Shown: positions 1 through 9,481, counted from the stretch's first letter. The stretch: 64,000 bases of DNA from Mucilaginibacter pallidiroseus (GCF_007846085.1 NZ_VOEJ01000004.1:124001-188000); one strand, 5' to 3'. Translations and numbers: made by a program. The notes: generated from the sequence alone by a model not told the origin.

Positions 1-1526
1 CTAACCATGGCAATAAAGTCGTTTTTCCGTATTTCGTCCTGCTTTTGCTCGGTAATATCCACCAATATTCCGGAAAAGCTTGCAGGGTAATCTGGTGTTA
101 CGTAAAACATTTTACCGGTTACACGCAGCCACACCCTTTCCTTGCTCATAGGATTATTAACCGGAAATTCAAGATCAAATGGCTTGCTGTTTTTAATGCC
201 GTTATCAAGCGCATCGGCCACAATTTTACGATGGTCATGGTCAACCATGTTTAGCAGTGCGGCAATGGTTATTTCCTCATTTTTAGGAAGCCCCATTATT
301 TCTGATGCCCTTAAAGAGAGTGTTACACGGCCGCTATTTGGGTCGGCACTCCAGGTTCCCATACCAGCCGAGTCAATTGCCATCCTGAATTGAACCTGAG
401 CCCACTCGGTGTGCTTACGGGCAATATAAGTTTCAGTAATATCTTCTAAAATTACCAAAATGCCGCTTACATTACCATCGTTGTCAAATATTGGCTGATA
501 GGTGGAGTTTACTATGGCTGTACGCGTTTGCCCATCAAGCGTAGGCATTTGCAGCATTACCTCATGGTTTATTTTTGACTGTTTGGTAACAAGCACTTCA
601 TCCAACCAGTTACCAATGCCCTGGTTATGCACAAAAGGCCGCGCTATGGCATGTGGTTTATCCAAAACATCTTCGCGGCGGCTTCCCCATATGTTTATTA
701 TGGTATCGTTCGCTTGTTCAATAACATGGTTTGGGCCGGTAAGTACGGCAATACCTATTGGTGCTTTTTCATAAATGTTGGCAAGGCGCTGTTCGCTTAA
801 TTTCAGTTCAGTGAATAACCCCTGCAACTTCCCGCGGGTGTCGGCTAGTTCATTATTGGCCGACTGGAGTTCCTCGTTAATGGCATTGAGCTCCTCATTT
901 ATAGCGATGTATTCTTCGTTAAGCGAACTTAACTCATTATTTGCATTGTTAAGCTGCTCATTGGCGCTGTGGTATTCTTCATTTAACGAGGCTACTTCTT
1001 CATTTGTTGAATTGAGTTCGTCGTTTTTTTCCAGGAAAACCGTATTTAGGGCTGTCAGCTCACGATTGGTTTGCTGCAGTTCAAACATCAATTCTTCCCT
1101 TACCCGTTTTGCTTCATCAGCCAGTTTCTTGGCCAGGTAACGCTCGGTTACATCTTGCGCCGTATGAAGGATGCACAGCATATTTCCATCAGCATCCTTA
1201 ATAGCCCGGTAACTAAAATCAAAGTAGGCAGTTTGCAGTTTGCCGTTAATCAGTAATTCGGCAGGCGTATCAACCGCCACGTAGGTTTCCATTGTTTCCC
1301 AAACAGTTTTGAGCAAACCTATAAATTCCTGGGTATTAAGTTCGGGTACAGCTTCGGTAAGAGGCATTCCGACAATATCACGACTGCGTCCCCAAAAAGA
1401 GAGCATAGCATCGTTGGCCATTTCAATAACAAGATCGGCAGATGTGTATATAGCCGTCGCATCTTTTGATAGCGCCAATATTTCGAGTAGTACGCTGTCT
1501 GTTAATCGATGGTTATTAAAAGGCAT
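1..1526 (-). CDS. Multi-PAS sensor histidine kinase, partial (C-terminus beyond window)
   Basis: Reading from the ATG at 1526 toward the left edge gives about 508 residues with no stop. The N-terminal PAS domain (about residues 8-120) is followed by a long heptad-rich coiled coil (about 125-230) built from repeats such as SSLNEEYIAINEEL and AINEELQSANNEL. A second PAS (about 235-355) and a third PAS/PAC (about 360-490) follow. The last visible residues, RKNDFIAMV, are the usual lead-in to a HisKA phospho-acceptor helix, so a kinase core is expected outside the window. No transmembrane segment is visible, which suggests a cytoplasmic sensor. PAS-coiled coil-PAS proteins of this style are common in Bacteroidota; the ligand is unknown. 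The gene is divergent from trxA. Confidence 0.85.
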   Translation of the reverse strand, partial: MPFNNHRLTDSVLLEILALSKDATAIYTSADLVIEMANDAMLSFWGRSRDIVGMPLTEAVPELNTQEFIGLLKTVWETMETYVAVDTPAELLINGKLQTAYFDFSYRAIKDADGNMLCILHTAQDVTERYLAKKLADEAKRVREELMFELQQTNRELTALNTVFLEKNDELNSTNEEVASLNEEYHSANEQLNNANNELSSLNEEYIAINEELNAINEELQSANNELADTRGKLQGLFTELKLSEQRLANIYEKAPIGIAVLTGPNHVIEQANDTIINIWGSRREDVLDKPHAIARPFVHNQGIGNWLDEVLVTKQSKINHEVMLQMPTLDGQTRTAIVNSTYQPIFDNDGNVSGILVILEDITETYIARKHTEWAQVQFRMAIDSAGMGTWSADPNSGRVTLSLRASEIMGLPKNEEITIAALLNMVDHDHRKIVADALDNGIKNSKPFDLEFPVNNPMSKERVWLRVTGKMFYVTPDYPASFSGILVDITEQKQDEIRKNDFIAMV

Positions 1527-1743
1527 TAATCAAAATTAGGTATGGTAAAAATAGCTTAAAGCCTGCAATAATTATAATTAGAAGTTAACTTTACTTATTC
1601 CTATTTGCTATCCTGTTAAAACTACGTTAGGCATTGTAAACGTTTTCAACAGCTATTTTAACTGCTTTGAACTTATACGAAACAGAACGTGCTGTCATAT
1701 AGTTAAGTGTTAATAATATAATTGTCACATTGTCATGCCCTCA

Positions 1744-1776
1744 CTTGTGGCAAGCTATTTGAATACTATATATTTG
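1744..1776 (+). promoter_or_regulatory. Candidate Bacteroidota-type promoter of trxA
   Basis: A TATATTTG box at 1769-1776 fits the TAnnTTTG -7 consensus. A CTTG at 1744-1747 lies 21 nt upstream, in the expected -33 position. The ATG of trxA is 27 nt beyond the -7 box. The rest of the 276-bp gap from 1527 is AT-rich with no other recognisable element. Confidence 0.45.
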
Positions 1777-1802
1777 TAACATATTATTAAAAAATAGAAA
1801 TC

Positions 1803-2123
1803 ATGGCTTTAGAAATAACTGATGCAAACTTCGAAGAACTTGTTCTTAAATCAGATAAACCTGTACTTGTAGATTTTTGGGCAGAGTGGTGCGGTCCATG
1901 TAGAATGGTAGGCCCGGTGGTAGAAGATATTGCTAAAGAATACGATGGCAAAGCCGTTGTAGGTAAAGTGAATGTTGACAATAACCCAGGCATATCAATG
2001 AAGTACGGTATCCGTAACATCCCGGCGCTTTTATTCTTTAAAAACGGCGAAATAGTTGACAAGCAAATTGGTGCGGTGCCAAAATCAGTATTGGCTGATA
2101 AATTGGTTAAGCAATTAGCATAA
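1803..2123 (+). CDS. trxA: Thioredoxin
   Basis: A 106-residue single-domain thioredoxin, the usual length for the family. The active site WCGPC places the two redox cysteines at residues 30 and 33, after the DFWAEWCGPCR signature, and the cis-proline loop is in RNIPALLFF. There is no signal peptide, so it is the cytosolic disulfide reductant that serves ribonucleotide reductase, peroxiredoxins and methionine sulfoxide reductases with thioredoxin reductase. It stands alone, with its own candidate promoter and a strong hairpin terminator directly after it. Confidence 0.97.
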   Translation: MALEITDANFEELVLKSDKPVLVDFWAEWCGPCRMVGPVVEDIAKEYDGKAVVGKVNVDNNPGISMKYGIRNIPALLFFKNGEIVDKQIGAVPKSVLADKLVKQLA

Positions 2124-2141
2124 TTAATATCATCATATAAT

Positions 2142-2180
2142 AAAAAAGGCTTCGGTGGATAATCCTCGAAGCCTTTTTTG
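2142..2180. terminator. Bidirectional rho-independent terminator
   Basis: The arms AAAAAAGGCTTCG and CGAAGCCTTTTTT form a stem of about 11 bp flanked by A and T runs. It lies between trxA (plus) and the converging DUF2807 gene (minus), so it can serve both. Confidence 0.85.
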
Positions 2181-2221
2181 TTATGTTTAGTTGCTTCCCA
2201 CCGGGAGGGACAGGGAGGCTG

Positions 2222-2962
2222 TTACATCCTACTCACGCTGCCGCTGCCCGCTTTTGAGCTTGATATGTTCCTGGCGGCACCGGTGTAGTGAATATCACCT
2301 GATCCTGTTACAGATGCATCAATTTTCTCTGCTGCGTTAACGCGGGCATCGCCGCTACCGGCAACCCTAACCGAAGTATTTGTAGTAGCCAGGCTTTGAC
2401 CGGTAAAATCGCCCGAGCCAATTACGCTCACATTTGATGTTTCGGCACGGCCGCTTACTGTGATATCGCCTGAGCCGGATACGCTGCTCTCCAAATCCTT
2501 CACATCAAGTTTTCCGCTGATATCACCTGAGCCAACTACCTTTAATTTAAGAGATGTTGCTTTTAAGCCGTCTTTAAAAAATACATCGCCCGAACCTGAT
2601 AGGCTAACGGCGTTTACATTTTTAATAGACACATAAACAATCATCTTATTGTTTTTGCCCCAGCTCCAATTGATGCCATTGTTGTTTTTGATGTAGATAT
2701 TTAATACGCCGCCTTTAACCTCGGTAATGATACGATCGATAACGTTGGAAGGTGCATCAACCTTTACCGACTCTGTTGACCCCTGGGTTATATAAACATC
2801 AAATGAGCCTGATACGCTTACAGCGTTAAAGCCTGTAAGATGGCGATCTTCAGTGCTATAGGAATTGCTGTAATTTAAAGCTGTTTTAATAGGTGTAGCG
2901 ATAGTAGCGCTGGTAGCCATGGTAAGGCCTGCGGCCAATAGTAAATTATTTAAAGATCTCAT
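2222..2962 (-). CDS. Head GIN domain (DUF2807) exported protein
   Basis: A 246-residue protein with a signal peptide (about residues 1-22) and then a repetitive beta-rich domain. The recurring G-SGD pattern (SGSFDVYI, SGSGDVFF, VGSGDISG, SGSGDITV, IGSGDFTG, AGSGDARV, TGSGDIHY) is characteristic of DUF2807, the putative auto-transporter adhesin head GIN domain, predicted to form a right-handed beta-helix. Such proteins are periplasmic or surface exposed in Bacteroidota; their function is not established. It shares a bidirectional terminator with trxA. Confidence 0.9.
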   Translation of the reverse strand: MRSLNNLLLAAGLTMATSATIATPIKTALNYSNSYSTEDRHLTGFNAVSVSGSFDVYITQGSTESVKVDAPSNVIDRIITEVKGGVLNIYIKNNNGINWSWGKNNKMIVYVSIKNVNAVSLSGSGDVFFKDGLKATSLKLKVVGSGDISGKLDVKDLESSVSGSGDITVSGRAETSNVSVIGSGDFTGQSLATTNTSVRVAGSGDARVNAAEKIDASVTGSGDIHYTGAARNISSSKAGSGSVSRM

Positions 2963-3058
2963 AGTTAATTGTGTTTAGTACCTATTAGATGCACTTTGTA
3001 TCAGAAAAGTTGCAGGGCGATGAAAATTTATTTTTTGGCGCTGCAATCAATGTAGATG

Positions 3059-3150
3059 GCGTTGCCATGCTATCCCTCGCAACAACATATCAGATGTATT
3101 TGTTACAACACATACAACCGCGTCATTGCGAACGATAGTGAAGCAATCTT
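3059..3150. repeat. CATTGCGA-family palindromic repeat (two diverged arms)
   Basis: Two diverged arms of the dispersed family lie in the 317-bp gap 2963-3279: GTTGCCATGCTATCCCTCGC near 3061-3080 and GTCATTGCGAACGATAGTGA from 3122. The second arm matches the reverse complement of the copy at 17624-17657 almost exactly. Apart from a terminator at 3220-3252 I see nothing else in this gap. Confidence 0.7.
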
Positions 3151-3219
3151 CGCCGTACAGGTTGTAATTTACATATCAAATGGATTGTTTTTTGCCTTGC
3201 AAGGAAGTGTTGGAAAACA

Positions 3220-3252
3220 TAAACGCGCCCGTATAAACGAGCGCGTTTTCTT
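3220..3252 (-). terminator. Terminator of the M1 peptidase gene
   Basis: The arms AAACGCGC (3221-3228) and GCGCGTTT (3241-3248) form a perfect 8-bp stem about 30 bp downstream of the minus-strand stop at 3280. T-rich sequence lies on both sides. Confidence 0.7.
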
Positions 3253-3279
3253 TGTCATGCTGAGTAGCGTGTGTTTTTA

Positions 3280-4941
3280 TTAATCTACCAGCACACCTAC
3301 GTAATAATTAAAGGTATCTACCTCAATATTATCTTTGTTAACACCGTCAATATTAAGCGGGGTAAAACGGTTACGCAGATTTACAAATTTATATTCGCCG
3401 CCTTTTGCGCGGATTTTTACCGGAATGTTAAAGTCGGGAACGTCGCTTATCCAGCGGGCCATTAGCTTGCCGTTAATGGTGATTATTTCTACTATTGGCA
3501 AGTTTTTGTATTTTAGATATTGGTCAAAAACAGGGGTGAGCTTCACGCCGCTTTCCTGGTTTATGTAGTTTACAACTTGATCGTAGGTAACGGTTTGATG
3601 GTAAAATACCTTGTTAAGGCCCCGTAAAATATTGCGCCATTTCTCATCATCATTAATGATGGTACGCAGCATATTTAGCATGTTACCGCCTTTAGGGTAC
3701 ATATCTCCCGAACCTTCCTTGTTAACGCCATAAGGGCCAACAATTGGGCCATCGTTATTGATGCCCAGGCGGGTGCCGTGTATATATTCCTGGGCGGCTT
3801 GTTTGCCGTAATAGCTTTCAATAAATAACGATTCGCTATAGTTGGTAAAACTTTCATGTATCCACATGTCGCCCAAGTCTTTACTGGTAATGTTATTACC
3901 AAACCATTCGTGGCCGCTTTCATGCACTACAATGAAATCCCATTTTAAGCCCCAGCCCGTTCCGGATAAGTCGCGGCCAAGGTAGCCGTTGCGGTATTTA
4001 TTACCATAAGCCACGCCGCTTTGGTGTTCCATACCAAGGTGAGGGGTTTCAACCAGTTTGTAACCGTCCTCATAAAAAGGGTAGGGGCCAAACCAATGCT
4101 CAAATGATTTTAGCATACGGGGCACTTCAAAACCCCATTGTTTTTTAGCTTTTTCCAGGTTATAAGCCAGTGGCCAGAAATCAAGCGTGAGCTTGCCTTT
4201 TTCGCCCTGGTAGCTGCTGGTGTAATGGGCATAGTCGCCTATATTGGCTTCAATATCATAATTATTGATAGGGTTAGCAATAAACCAATCGAACCGGGTA
4301 TAGCCGTCTTTAAGTTGCGTTACTTTTCGCAGACGCCCGTTTGAAACATCTTTTAAGCCTTTAGGCACGCTGATGCTTACCATGGCGCTGTCAACCTCAT
4401 CATCCTGCTGATCCTTAGTTGGCCACCAAACGCTGGCGCCCATGCCCTGGCAGGCAGTAGCTACGTGTGGCTTGCCAAGTGAGTCTTTGGCAAACTGTAC
4501 CCCGCCGTCCCATGGTGCACGTTTAGCCTCCGTAGGGTTGCCCGAATAGTAAACGGTGAATTGGTCCTTCGCACCCTTAACAATAGTTTGTGGGAAGGTT
4601 ACAAATACCGCGTTAAACTCCCGTGTGTATGGTAGTTCTTTCCCCTTGTAAACTACTTTCTCCAGTTTAAGATTGTTCCACAGGTCGAACTGCAGCTTTG
4701 TAAAATCCTGCTCGCTGGTAAATTTAAACAGTACGTTGCCACTGATGAACTTTTTATCGATGTCAAACTTAATATCCAAGTGATAATAGTTGATATCATA
4801 ACAGGTGCGAAAAGGCGAGGTTAAAGAGCCGCGCAAGGTATCTGCACGGGTGAAGGTTTCCTTATGGGTGCCGAGTTGCGCATGGGCGTTTAATGTAAAA
4901 GCGGTTAGCACCGCAAGTGCTAACAGTAATCTTAATTTCAT
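3280..4941 (-). CDS. M1 family (gluzincin) metallopeptidase, exported
   Basis: A 553-residue zinc aminopeptidase-like protein. The signal peptide (about 1-21, ending AHA-Q) predicts export. The N-terminal beta domain of the M1 fold is followed by the catalytic motif HESGHEWFG, with zinc ligands His340 and His344, and a third ligand Glu363 in WIHESF. The spacing HExxH-18-E is exactly that of family M1. The GAMEN exopeptidase loop appears as the variant LGMEHQSG near residue 303, so substrate choice may differ from classical aminopeptidase N. It likely degrades peptides in the periplasm, like the neighbouring CocE hydrolase, although a palindrome-rich spacer separates the two genes. Confidence 0.93.
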   Translation of the reverse strand: MKLRLLLALAVLTAFTLNAHAQLGTHKETFTRADTLRGSLTSPFRTCYDINYYHLDIKFDIDKKFISGNVLFKFTSEQDFTKLQFDLWNNLKLEKVVYKGKELPYTREFNAVFVTFPQTIVKGAKDQFTVYYSGNPTEAKRAPWDGGVQFAKDSLGKPHVATACQGMGASVWWPTKDQQDDEVDSAMVSISVPKGLKDVSNGRLRKVTQLKDGYTRFDWFIANPINNYDIEANIGDYAHYTSSYQGEKGKLTLDFWPLAYNLEKAKKQWGFEVPRMLKSFEHWFGPYPFYEDGYKLVETPHLGMEHQSGVAYGNKYRNGYLGRDLSGTGWGLKWDFIVVHESGHEWFGNNITSKDLGDMWIHESFTNYSESLFIESYYGKQAAQEYIHGTRLGINNDGPIVGPYGVNKEGSGDMYPKGGNMLNMLRTIINDDEKWRNILRGLNKVFYHQTVTYDQVVNYINQESGVKLTPVFDQYLKYKNLPIVEIITINGKLMARWISDVPDFNIPVKIRAKGGEYKFVNLRNRFTPLNIDGVNKDNIEVDTFNYYVGVLVD

Positions 4942-4952
4942 TCTGCTGTATT

Positions 4953-5146
4953 TTAGTCATCCTGAACTTGTTTCAGGATCTCATATTTAGTTTTAAGCTT
5001 AGCATTTGGGATGCCGAAATAAATTCGGCATGACCATGTTTTATGTGAAGAATAAATGTCGTTGCGAGCGATAGTGTGGCAATCTCGCCGCTTATTTTCT
5101 GAACGCGATAAGATTACCGCTTTACTGCGCTCCTCGCAATGACAAA
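4953..5146. repeat. Mosaic of three dispersed palindromic repeats
   Basis: Three different palindromes fill the gap between two minus-strand genes. The first (4956-4985) contains TCATCCTGAACTTGTTTCAG. The second (about 5009-5034) contains GATGCCGAAATAAATTCGGC. The third (5057-5146) is a CATTGCGA-family pair, with a left arm starting GTCGTTGCGAGCGATAGTG and a right arm ending TCCTCGCAATGAC. None can be coding. All look like REP-type units. Confidence 0.75.
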
Positions 5147-5198
5147 AGGTTTAACAAAAGAAACTAATCTCTTATCGCCAACCTTTTATCTCTAAAGT

Positions 5199-7064
5199 CT
5201 ACTTCAGCACTTCTACATCCACGTAGCTGTCATTGTAAACGGTTTCGGTAGCTTTAATGTAGTCGCTTTCGTTGGCTTTGTATGGGTTTTCTACAAATTT
5301 CTGCGGGTTGCGCGCAAACAGCGGGAAGGCTGTGCTTTGTACCTGTATCATAATGCGGTGGCCTGCTTTAAAGGTGTGCAATACATCATTCAGTTTAAAG
5401 TTAACCGCTGTTTTTTGATTGGCAACCAAAGCCTCGGGTTTTTCAAAGCTGTTGCGGAAGCGGGCCGGCATTACCTGGCTGCGTACCATTTGCTGGTAGT
5501 TGCTCATAATAATGTTCTTGTTTGGCTGGTTAGGGTTATTGGCCGCATCCGGTGGGTAAACGTCTATCAGTTTTACAAAAAAGTCGGCATCAGTACCGGT
5601 GGTGGCAATTTTTAGGTTGGCCATGATCTCGCCACCAAGCGTCATATCCTCGGTCAACACATCTGTCTGGAAAACCAAAACATCTGGCCTGCGGCCTGCA
5701 AAGCGTTGGTCCTCGCTCATGTAGTTGTGCGGCGTAAAGCCCATAGTGGTGCTGTTGTCTTCGGTATATGGTACAGGTTTAAGCGGATCGCTGATGTAGC
5801 TTGTTGAGCCGGCCGCACTTGGTGCCGTAGTAGCAAGTTTACCATCGTTATTCAGGTAAAACTTAACGTGTGTTGCCGCGGGTGATGGCCATTTATCGAA
5901 TTTGCGCCACTCGTTTTTGCCTGTGTTGAACATATAAGCGTCGGGCAGGCCCGAATTTTTGTCGCCGCTGCCTTTCAGGAAATGGTTGAAGAACTTTTGC
6001 TCAATTTGGGTTTGATAAAAAGTGGCAATACTATCGCCAAAATAAACATTGCTATGGAAGGTGTGCCCTGTCTCGCGCGACCAGCGGCCATGCCCGAACG
6101 GACCCATTACAATAGTGTTATAAGCCGACGGATCTTTCTTCTCGATGGTTTTATAAATAGCCAACGGGCCTGTTAAATCTTCGGCATCAAACCAGCCGCC
6201 AACCAGCATCACCGCAGGTTTCACTTTGTTGTAGTGTTTTAACAGGCCACGTTTTTGCCAAAACTCATCGTAGTTTGGGTGATTAATCGTTTCCTGCCAG
6301 TAAAAATTGTCTTTGTAATATTTGTCGGCGTTTTTAAGCGGGCCCATGTCCAGCAAAAACTGGTAGCCATCGCGTGTGCCCGGGTTGATCATGGTATTTT
6401 GATACCACGCTTTAGATGTTGTATCAGTTTTTTGTACACCAAATACCGGGAAGGTAAAAAAGTAGCTTTCAAGGAAAGCACCGTTATGGTGAAAGTCGTC
6501 AAAGAAAAAGTCTGATATTGGTGCCTGCGGTGATGAAGCCTTTAGAGCCGGGTGATTACTTAAAATACCTGCGGCAGTGTAAAAGCCCGGGTAGCTAATG
6601 CCCCACTGGCCCACGCGACCATTATTGCCTGTAACATTTTTGATCAGCCAGTCGATAGTGTCATAAGTATCGCTGCCCTCGTCAACATCTTTTTTGCTTT
6701 TCTTGTTATCTATAACGGGCGTCATATTGGTCCAGGTGCCTTCGCTTTTGTAGCGGCCGCGCACATCCTGGTATACGAAAATATAACCTTCCTGCATCAT
6801 GAATTTTGAGGGACCAACCTGGCCCGGATATTTAGTTTCGCCATATGGTGCAACGCTGTAACAGGTACGCTGCATTACAATAGGGTATTTGTTTTTGGCC
6901 GATGCATCTTTAGGAGAGTAGATCGATGTAAACAACTTTACGCCATCGCGCATGGTTATGTACACATCCTTTTTGGTGTAGTGCTCTTTTACGTAGCTGC
7001 TTTGGGCAAAAGCGCCGCTGCAAGCCGCCGTAAAAACAAATAAGAGGGCTAAAATTTTTTTCAT
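5199..7064 (-). CDS. Secreted CocE/NonD family alpha/beta hydrolase
   Basis: A 621-residue protein when started at the ATG at 7064, which begins MKKILALLFVF and gives a clean signal peptide ending AFA-Q; an in-frame ATG nine codons upstream adds a poor leader. The N-terminal alpha/beta hydrolase domain has its nucleophile in WGISYPGF (Ser157), an Asp candidate in GGWFDAED and a His in GPFGHGRW. The C-terminal half is the jelly-roll X-Pro dipeptidyl-peptidase domain (PepX_C). The family includes cocaine esterase, alpha-amino-acid ester hydrolases and glutaryl-7-ACA acylases, so the substrate cannot be named. A paralogue at 42501-44357 has the same Ser157 and the same layout. Confidence 0.92.
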   Translation of the reverse strand: MKKILALLFVFTAACSGAFAQSSYVKEHYTKKDVYITMRDGVKLFTSIYSPKDASAKNKYPIVMQRTCYSVAPYGETKYPGQVGPSKFMMQEGYIFVYQDVRGRYKSEGTWTNMTPVIDNKKSKKDVDEGSDTYDTIDWLIKNVTGNNGRVGQWGISYPGFYTAAGILSNHPALKASSPQAPISDFFFDDFHHNGAFLESYFFTFPVFGVQKTDTTSKAWYQNTMINPGTRDGYQFLLDMGPLKNADKYYKDNFYWQETINHPNYDEFWQKRGLLKHYNKVKPAVMLVGGWFDAEDLTGPLAIYKTIEKKDPSAYNTIVMGPFGHGRWSRETGHTFHSNVYFGDSIATFYQTQIEQKFFNHFLKGSGDKNSGLPDAYMFNTGKNEWRKFDKWPSPAATHVKFYLNNDGKLATTAPSAAGSTSYISDPLKPVPYTEDNSTTMGFTPHNYMSEDQRFAGRRPDVLVFQTDVLTEDMTLGGEIMANLKIATTGTDADFFVKLIDVYPPDAANNPNQPNKNIIMSNYQQMVRSQVMPARFRNSFEKPEALVANQKTAVNFKLNDVLHTFKAGHRIMIQVQSTAFPLFARNPQKFVENPYKANESDYIKATETVYNDSYVDVEVLK

Positions 7065-7220
7065 GATGGGTTGATCAGTTATTAGTAACAATAGGGCTGT
7101 AATTTACTAAGTATATAATTAATAAGCTACATGTTACAACGATGTTACAAAAGCAACATTGTTTCATTTGTCGCTATAAGTTGTAGGTAGTACTATTATG
7201 CATTTATATTAAATTTGGTT

Positions 7221-7712
7221 ATGCGTAAATTTACCTTCGCTCATCTAGAAATCCGAAAATTAAGCTTTTCAGATTTACTTTGGCTATTTGTATTTATCTG
7301 CGTCGTAGTAGCGCTGTTTGCTTTCGAAGCAAAGGGAGTCCATAAGAATGCCTTTATAGTACTATTCGGTGGTCAGATGGGAATTGCATACCTTGTATTG
7401 ACTACACAATTCGGCTTGCGGTTTCGAAGTGCACATTTTTCGCTATTTTGGTTTATTTTAAGCCTGTTGTTTTTAAGGGTAGGCATTCCTATATCTTTTT
7501 TGTCAATCAGTTTATTTGTTTTGTACCACCTCTTAAGGTTTATTTTCTTTCTTAAATATGGCCGCGAATTTATTCCATTTAATCTTGGTCGAGGTTTTCA
7601 GTTTTACCGTCAAGTCGATAATATTGAAAGGCAGGGTGGAACAAATCACGACAAAGACTTTATGAAGTTATTAGCTATAGTTGGGTTCGCTATTTTGATA
7701 GCTTGCCTTTAG
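7221..7712 (+). CDS. Small integral membrane protein, unknown function
   Basis: About 164 residues from the ATG at 7221; a TTG two codons earlier is also possible. Four hydrophobic segments are visible (about residues 18-38, 46-62, 75-90, 92-112), plus a C-terminal one (KLLAIVGFAILIACL). Between them lies a basic, aromatic cytoplasmic-looking stretch (RFIFFLKYGREF). I do not recognise a family. It is a lone plus-strand gene diverging from the CocE hydrolase, with no operon partner. Confidence 0.6.
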   Translation: MRKFTFAHLEIRKLSFSDLLWLFVFICVVVALFAFEAKGVHKNAFIVLFGGQMGIAYLVLTTQFGLRFRSAHFSLFWFILSLLFLRVGIPISFLSISLFVLYHLLRFIFFLKYGREFIPFNLGRGFQFYRQVDNIERQGGTNHDKDFMKLLAIVGFAILIACL

Positions 7713-7772
7713 GTATAGTTGGCATAAAAATCAGCTAATAGTTTCACGCAGCATTTTAGTTATTAGCTTATT

Positions 7773-7804
7773 TGAAGATTGCTTCGTACCTCGCCAAGAC
7801 GAAG
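7773..7804. repeat. Degenerate CATTGCGA-family repeat arm
   Basis: The sequence GATTGCTTCGTACCTCGCCA, followed by AGACGAAG, resembles one arm of the dispersed palindrome. It lies in the 306-bp gap 7713-8018, which otherwise holds only the lpdA promoter. Confidence 0.5.
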
Positions 7805-7965
7805 TTGGATTTTAAAGCCGCGAATTTGTTTGTTGTCAAATAAAAATCACTGCCTTACTTAACAGAGCACTAATCGCACAAGGGTTATCTTCATACTCAA
7901 ATTACGCTAATTTATTAGGCTTAAATGTGCATTGTCAATCCATCAACATTTTAATCAAATACCTA

Positions 7966-7996
7966 TTTATTAGGCCTTATATATTCGCTAACTTTG
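7966..7996 (+). promoter_or_regulatory. Promoter of lpdA
   Basis: TAACTTTG at 7989-7996 is an exact TAnnTTTG -7 box, and TTAT near 7966 sits about 19 nt upstream. The ATG follows 22 nt after the -7 box. The same TAACTTTGCG core occurs upstream of atpD. Confidence 0.65.
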
Positions 7997-8018
7997 CGGG
8001 CTATAAATACACACTACT

Positions 8019-9422
8019 ATGCAATATGATGTTATCGTTATAGGTTCGGGCCCTGGTGGATACGTGGCTGCCATACGCTGCGCACAGCTGGGTATGAAAA
8101 CCGCTATTGTCGAAAAATATAATACACTTGGAGGTACCTGCCTTAACGTGGGTTGTATCCCGTCAAAAGCTTTGCTTGATTCTTCCGAGCATTTCCATAA
8201 TGCTGCACATGCTTTCGCATCTCACGGTATAAAATTAGATAACCTGGCTTATGATTTCGGCCAGATGATTAAACGCAAACAGGAAGTTGTAGATGCCAAT
8301 ACAAGCGGTATCAGTTTCCTGATGAAAAAGAACAAAATTGACGTACACAATGGTGTAGGTTCATTTAAAGATAAAAATACCATCACGGTTACCAAGGCCG
8401 ACGGTATCGCTACCGAGATCACTGCTAAAAATGTGATAATTGCTACCGGTTCAAAACCATCGAGCCTGCCTTTCCTGAAGATCGATAAAAATCGCATCAT
8501 CACATCAACGGAAGCTTTGACGCTTAAAGAAGTGCCTAAGCACCTGATCTTGATTGGTGGCGGTGTTATTGGCCTGGAGTTAGGTTCGGTTTATGCACGT
8601 TTGGGTGCCAAAGTATCTGTAATTGAATTTATGGATGGTATTATCCCTACAATGGATAAAGGCCTTGGCCGCGAATTGCAAAAGGTGCTTAAAAAACTCG
8701 GAATGGAATTTTACCTGGGCCACAAAGTAACCGGCGCAACTGCCGAAGGTGATGAGGTTACCGTTACGTTTGATAACCCTAAAGGCGAGAAGCAAGAACT
8801 TAAAGGCGACTACTGCATGGTAGCCGTTGGCCGTGTTGCTTATACCGATGGCTTGGGCTTAGATAAAATTGGTATAACCGTTGAAGAGCGTGGCCGCAAA
8901 ATACCGGTGGACGAGCATTTGGAAACAAGCGTTAAAGGTGTTTATGCTATTGGCGATGTTATTAAAGGCGCTATGCTTGCGCATAAGGCCGAGGATGAAG
9001 GTACGTTTGTTGCCGAATTGATTGCCGGACAAAAACCACATATTAACTATAATCTTATACCGGGTGTGGTTTATACCTGGCCGGAGGTTGCCGCTGTTGG
9101 TTATACCGAAGAGCAGCTTAAGGAAAAAGGCGTTAAATATAAAGCCGGCTCGTTTCCGTTCAAAGCAAGTGGCCGTGCCCGTGCCAGCGGCGACCTTGAT
9201 GGTTTTGTAAAGGTTTTGGCTGATGCTGCTACCGACGAAATTTTAGGTGTACACATGATAGGTCCGCGTGCTGCAGATATGATTGCCGAGGCGGTTATAG
9301 CAATGGAGTTCCGTGCCAGTGCAGAGGATGTTACTCGTGCAAGCCACGCACACCCAACCTACACCGAAGCCATGCGCGAGGCCTGCCTTGCCGCAACAGA
9401 GAATAGAGCAATACATATATAA
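8019..9422 (+). CDS. lpdA: Dihydrolipoyl dehydrogenase (E3)
   Basis: A 467-residue FAD-dependent disulfide oxidoreductase, full length for E3. It reoxidises dihydrolipoamide of the 2-oxo acid dehydrogenase complexes and the glycine cleavage system with NAD+. Visible landmarks are the N-terminal FAD Rossmann motif GSGPGG, the redox-active disulfide in GGTCLNVGCIPSK (Cys41 and Cys46), the NAD-binding motif GGGVIGLELG near residue 182, the second FAD motif in YAIGDV, and the C-terminal HAHPTYTEA carrying the active-site His-Glu pair of the partner subunit. It is monocistronic, with its own promoter and terminator and no E1/E2 genes nearby. Confidence 0.96.
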   Translation: MQYDVIVIGSGPGGYVAAIRCAQLGMKTAIVEKYNTLGGTCLNVGCIPSKALLDSSEHFHNAAHAFASHGIKLDNLAYDFGQMIKRKQEVVDANTSGISFLMKKNKIDVHNGVGSFKDKNTITVTKADGIATEITAKNVIIATGSKPSSLPFLKIDKNRIITSTEALTLKEVPKHLILIGGGVIGLELGSVYARLGAKVSVIEFMDGIIPTMDKGLGRELQKVLKKLGMEFYLGHKVTGATAEGDEVTVTFDNPKGEKQELKGDYCMVAVGRVAYTDGLGLDKIGITVEERGRKIPVDEHLETSVKGVYAIGDVIKGAMLAHKAEDEGTFVAELIAGQKPHINYNLIPGVVYTWPEVAAVGYTEEQLKEKGVKYKAGSFPFKASGRARASGDLDGFVKVLADAATDEILGVHMIGPRAADMIAEAVIAMEFRASAEDVTRASHAHPTYTEAMREACLAATENRAIHI

Positions 9423-9481
9423 TCGCATTTTATTGGTGCTTTTAGAGGTGCCCAAGGAAATGCGGTTTAATAATGATATCA

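Noticed and set aside
45..1539. Several short plus-strand ORFs at the left edge
   Set aside because: They are antisense to the continuous multi-PAS kinase frame, which shows clear PAS and coiled-coil sequence.
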